From Halomonas sp. (GTDB lineage Bacteria > Pseudomonadota > Gammaproteobacteria > Pseudomonadales > Oleiphilaceae): DNA of 6,682 nucleotides. Of this stretch, positions 5,994 to 6,682 are shown in pieces. Position numbers and translations under genes: made by a program. Below the pieces are notes generated by a model. It was not told the origin of the DNA and ran no database searches. It was given only the letters and a program-made list of their open reading frames with translations. Each line of letters opens with the position of its first letter. Positions within the stretch are counted from its first letter, which is position 1. The stretch lies in assembly GCA_007135745.1 (NCBI GenBank), contig SLIH01000358.1, positions 1 to 6,682 of the forward strand. Reading direction: 5' to 3'.

Positions 5994-6035
5994 TGCTTCC
6001 AAGGACACCCACTCTGCTTCCAAGGACACCCACTC
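5994..6035. repeat. 21-bp exact tandem duplication including the repeat's left arm
   Basis: Two identical adjoining 21-bp units lie at 5994-6014 and 6015-6035. Each consists of TGCTTCCAAG followed by GACACCCACTC, that is, flank plus the left arm of the REP-like element. Two further TTCCAAG heptamers precede them at 5974-5980 and 5984-5990, which looks like older, partial steps of the same expansion. Confidence 0.9.
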
Positions 6036-6062
6036 CAATTCTCTCAAATGGGTGTCCATTTA
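6024..6062. repeat. REP-like palindrome (copy D)
   Basis: GGACACCCA (6024-6032) and TGGGTGTCC (6049-6057) form a 9-bp inverted repeat around 16 nt. The loop includes CCAATTCTCTCA, matching CCAATCCGCTCA of copies B and C at most positions. The right flank ATTTAG matches copy A. It lies between the hydrolase stop and the sulfatase start. Confidence 0.8.
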
Positions 6063-6087
6063 GTCGTTATGTCCGGTATGCTTGCCA

Positions 6088-6100
6088 GTCACCTGGTGAC
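6088..6100. promoter_or_regulatory. small perfect palindrome upstream of the sulfatase
   Basis: GTCACC-T-GGTGAC is a perfect 6-bp inverted repeat around one base, 30 bp before the sulfatase start codon. TTGCCA at 6082-6087 is a possible -35 box, but no good -10 follows. The palindrome could be a regulator site; it could also be chance. Confidence 0.3.
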
Positions 6101-6129
6101 GCAAATAACGAAAAAATCAGGAGATGTAG

Positions 6130-6682
6130 ATGACTCACCATCTGACCCGCGTCATGGCGTATCTGGCTGCCGTGCTGGCCCTTGTGTTTTCCGGATTGAG
6201 CAACGCCCAGCAACCCAACGTCGTGGTGCTTGTCGTCGATGATGCAGGGTTCAGCGATTTCGGCGCCTACGGCAGCGAGATCAACACGCCGCACATTGAC
6301 GCCCTGGCGCAGCGCGGCAAGATTTTCAGCAATTTTCACGTATCGCCGGTTTGTGCGCCCACCCGCGCCATGCTGATGACCGGCGCGTACAGCCACCGTG
6401 CCGGCGTCGGCAATCTGCCCGAGACGCTGCCCATCGAGCATGAAGGCCACCATGCCTATCTCGGCCACCTCAACGATGAGGTCGTCACCATTGCCGAGAT
6501 GCTCGACGTGAATGGCTATCGCACCTACATCACCGGCAAGTGGCACCTCGGCCATACCCCGGACACCCTGCCCATCTCACGGGGTTTTGATCGCTCCTTC
6601 ATTCTGGATGCCTCCGGCGCCGACAACTGGGAAGATCGCCCCTACCTGCCCTACTACGATCGTGCCCCCTGGTTCGAGGACG
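6130..6682 (+). CDS. exported Cys-type sulfatase (AtsA-like), 3' end outside the window
   Basis: The first 184 residues are present; the gene runs off the right edge. The N-terminus is a signal peptide (MTHHLTRVMAYLAAVLALVF, cleavage probably after SGLSNA), so the enzyme should act in the periplasm or outside the cell. The mature part starts with the sulfatase core VVVLVVDDAGFSD, where Asp37 and Asp38 bind the calcium ion. VCAPTRAMLMTG (74-84 or so) matches the sulfatase signature, with Cys75 in CxPxR as the residue converted to formylglycine. GYRTYITGKWHLG (129-141) is the second signature, with Lys137 and His139. It is predicted to cleave sulfate esters and supply sulfate; the natural substrate is unknown. 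No formylglycine-generating enzyme gene is in the window. Start: AGGAG at 6119-6123, six bases before the ATG. A TAG directly precedes the ATG, so no longer form is possible. Confidence 0.93.
   Translation, partial: MTHHLTRVMAYLAAVLALVFSGLSNAQQPNVVVLVVDDAGFSDFGAYGSEINTPHIDALAQRGKIFSNFHVSPVCAPTRAMLMTGAYSHRAGVGNLPETLPIEHEGHHAYLGHLNDEVVTIAEMLDVNGYRTYITGKWHLGHTPDTLPISRGFDRSFILDASGADNWEDRPYLPYYDRAPWFED

Noticed and set aside
6067..6555. 162-codon minus-strand open frame opposite the sulfatase
   Set aside because: It mirrors the sulfatase reading frame, whose two family signatures and signal peptide settle the coding strand.

Overview
The window reads as chromosomal DNA from a proteobacterium, most likely a gammaproteobacterium. 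The evidence is the gene flavour (a PAS-PAS-GGDEF diguanylate cyclase, a YccU-like CoA-binding protein, a Cys-anchored lipoprotein, an AtsA-like sulfatase), the Shine-Dalgarno and sigma70-like signals, and short REP-like palindromes in the gaps between genes. I cannot name a genus. The right half (TetR, hydrolase, sulfatase) looks more GC-rich than the left half.

Layout, left to right: a gene-free left edge with a half copy of the palindromic repeat (about 157-172); a diguanylate cyclase on the minus strand (193-1479); a good sigma70-like promoter across its start codon that fires the other way, into a small CoA-binding protein (1650-2075, +); a predicted lipoprotein of unknown function (2183-2926, -), convergent with the previous gene; a gene-poor stretch (2984-3519) with a REP-like hairpin, a 27-bp tandem duplication and what looks like the decayed tail of a retropepsin-like aspartic protease; an NAD(P)H:quinone oxidoreductase-type flavoprotein (3520-4104, -); a second hairpin with a 15-bp tandem duplication; a TetR regulator (4345-4995, -); an almost perfect 42-bp palindrome; a divergent alpha/beta hydrolase (5110-5955, +); a third hairpin with a 21-bp tandem duplication; and the first 184 codons of an exported Cys-type sulfatase (6130 to the right edge, +).

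The clearest functional unit is the divergent tetR / alpha-beta hydrolase pair. The palindrome between them overlaps the likely promoters of both genes, which fits a self-regulating repressor controlling the hydrolase; the flavoprotein downstream of tetR may belong to the same stress or detoxification response (inference). The regulator has no Shine-Dalgarno, and its best -10 hexamer lies only 7 nt before the ATG, so its mRNA may be leaderless.

The most distinctive structural feature is a family of four related intergenic repeats built on TGGACACCCAC ... GTGGGTGTCCA with a partly conserved loop (CCAATYCNCTCA) and a conserved right flank (ATTTA in three of four). Three of the four sit directly beside an exact or near-exact tandem duplication of different length and sequence. 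I found no new defence system, CRISPR array, tRNA or rRNA in the window.
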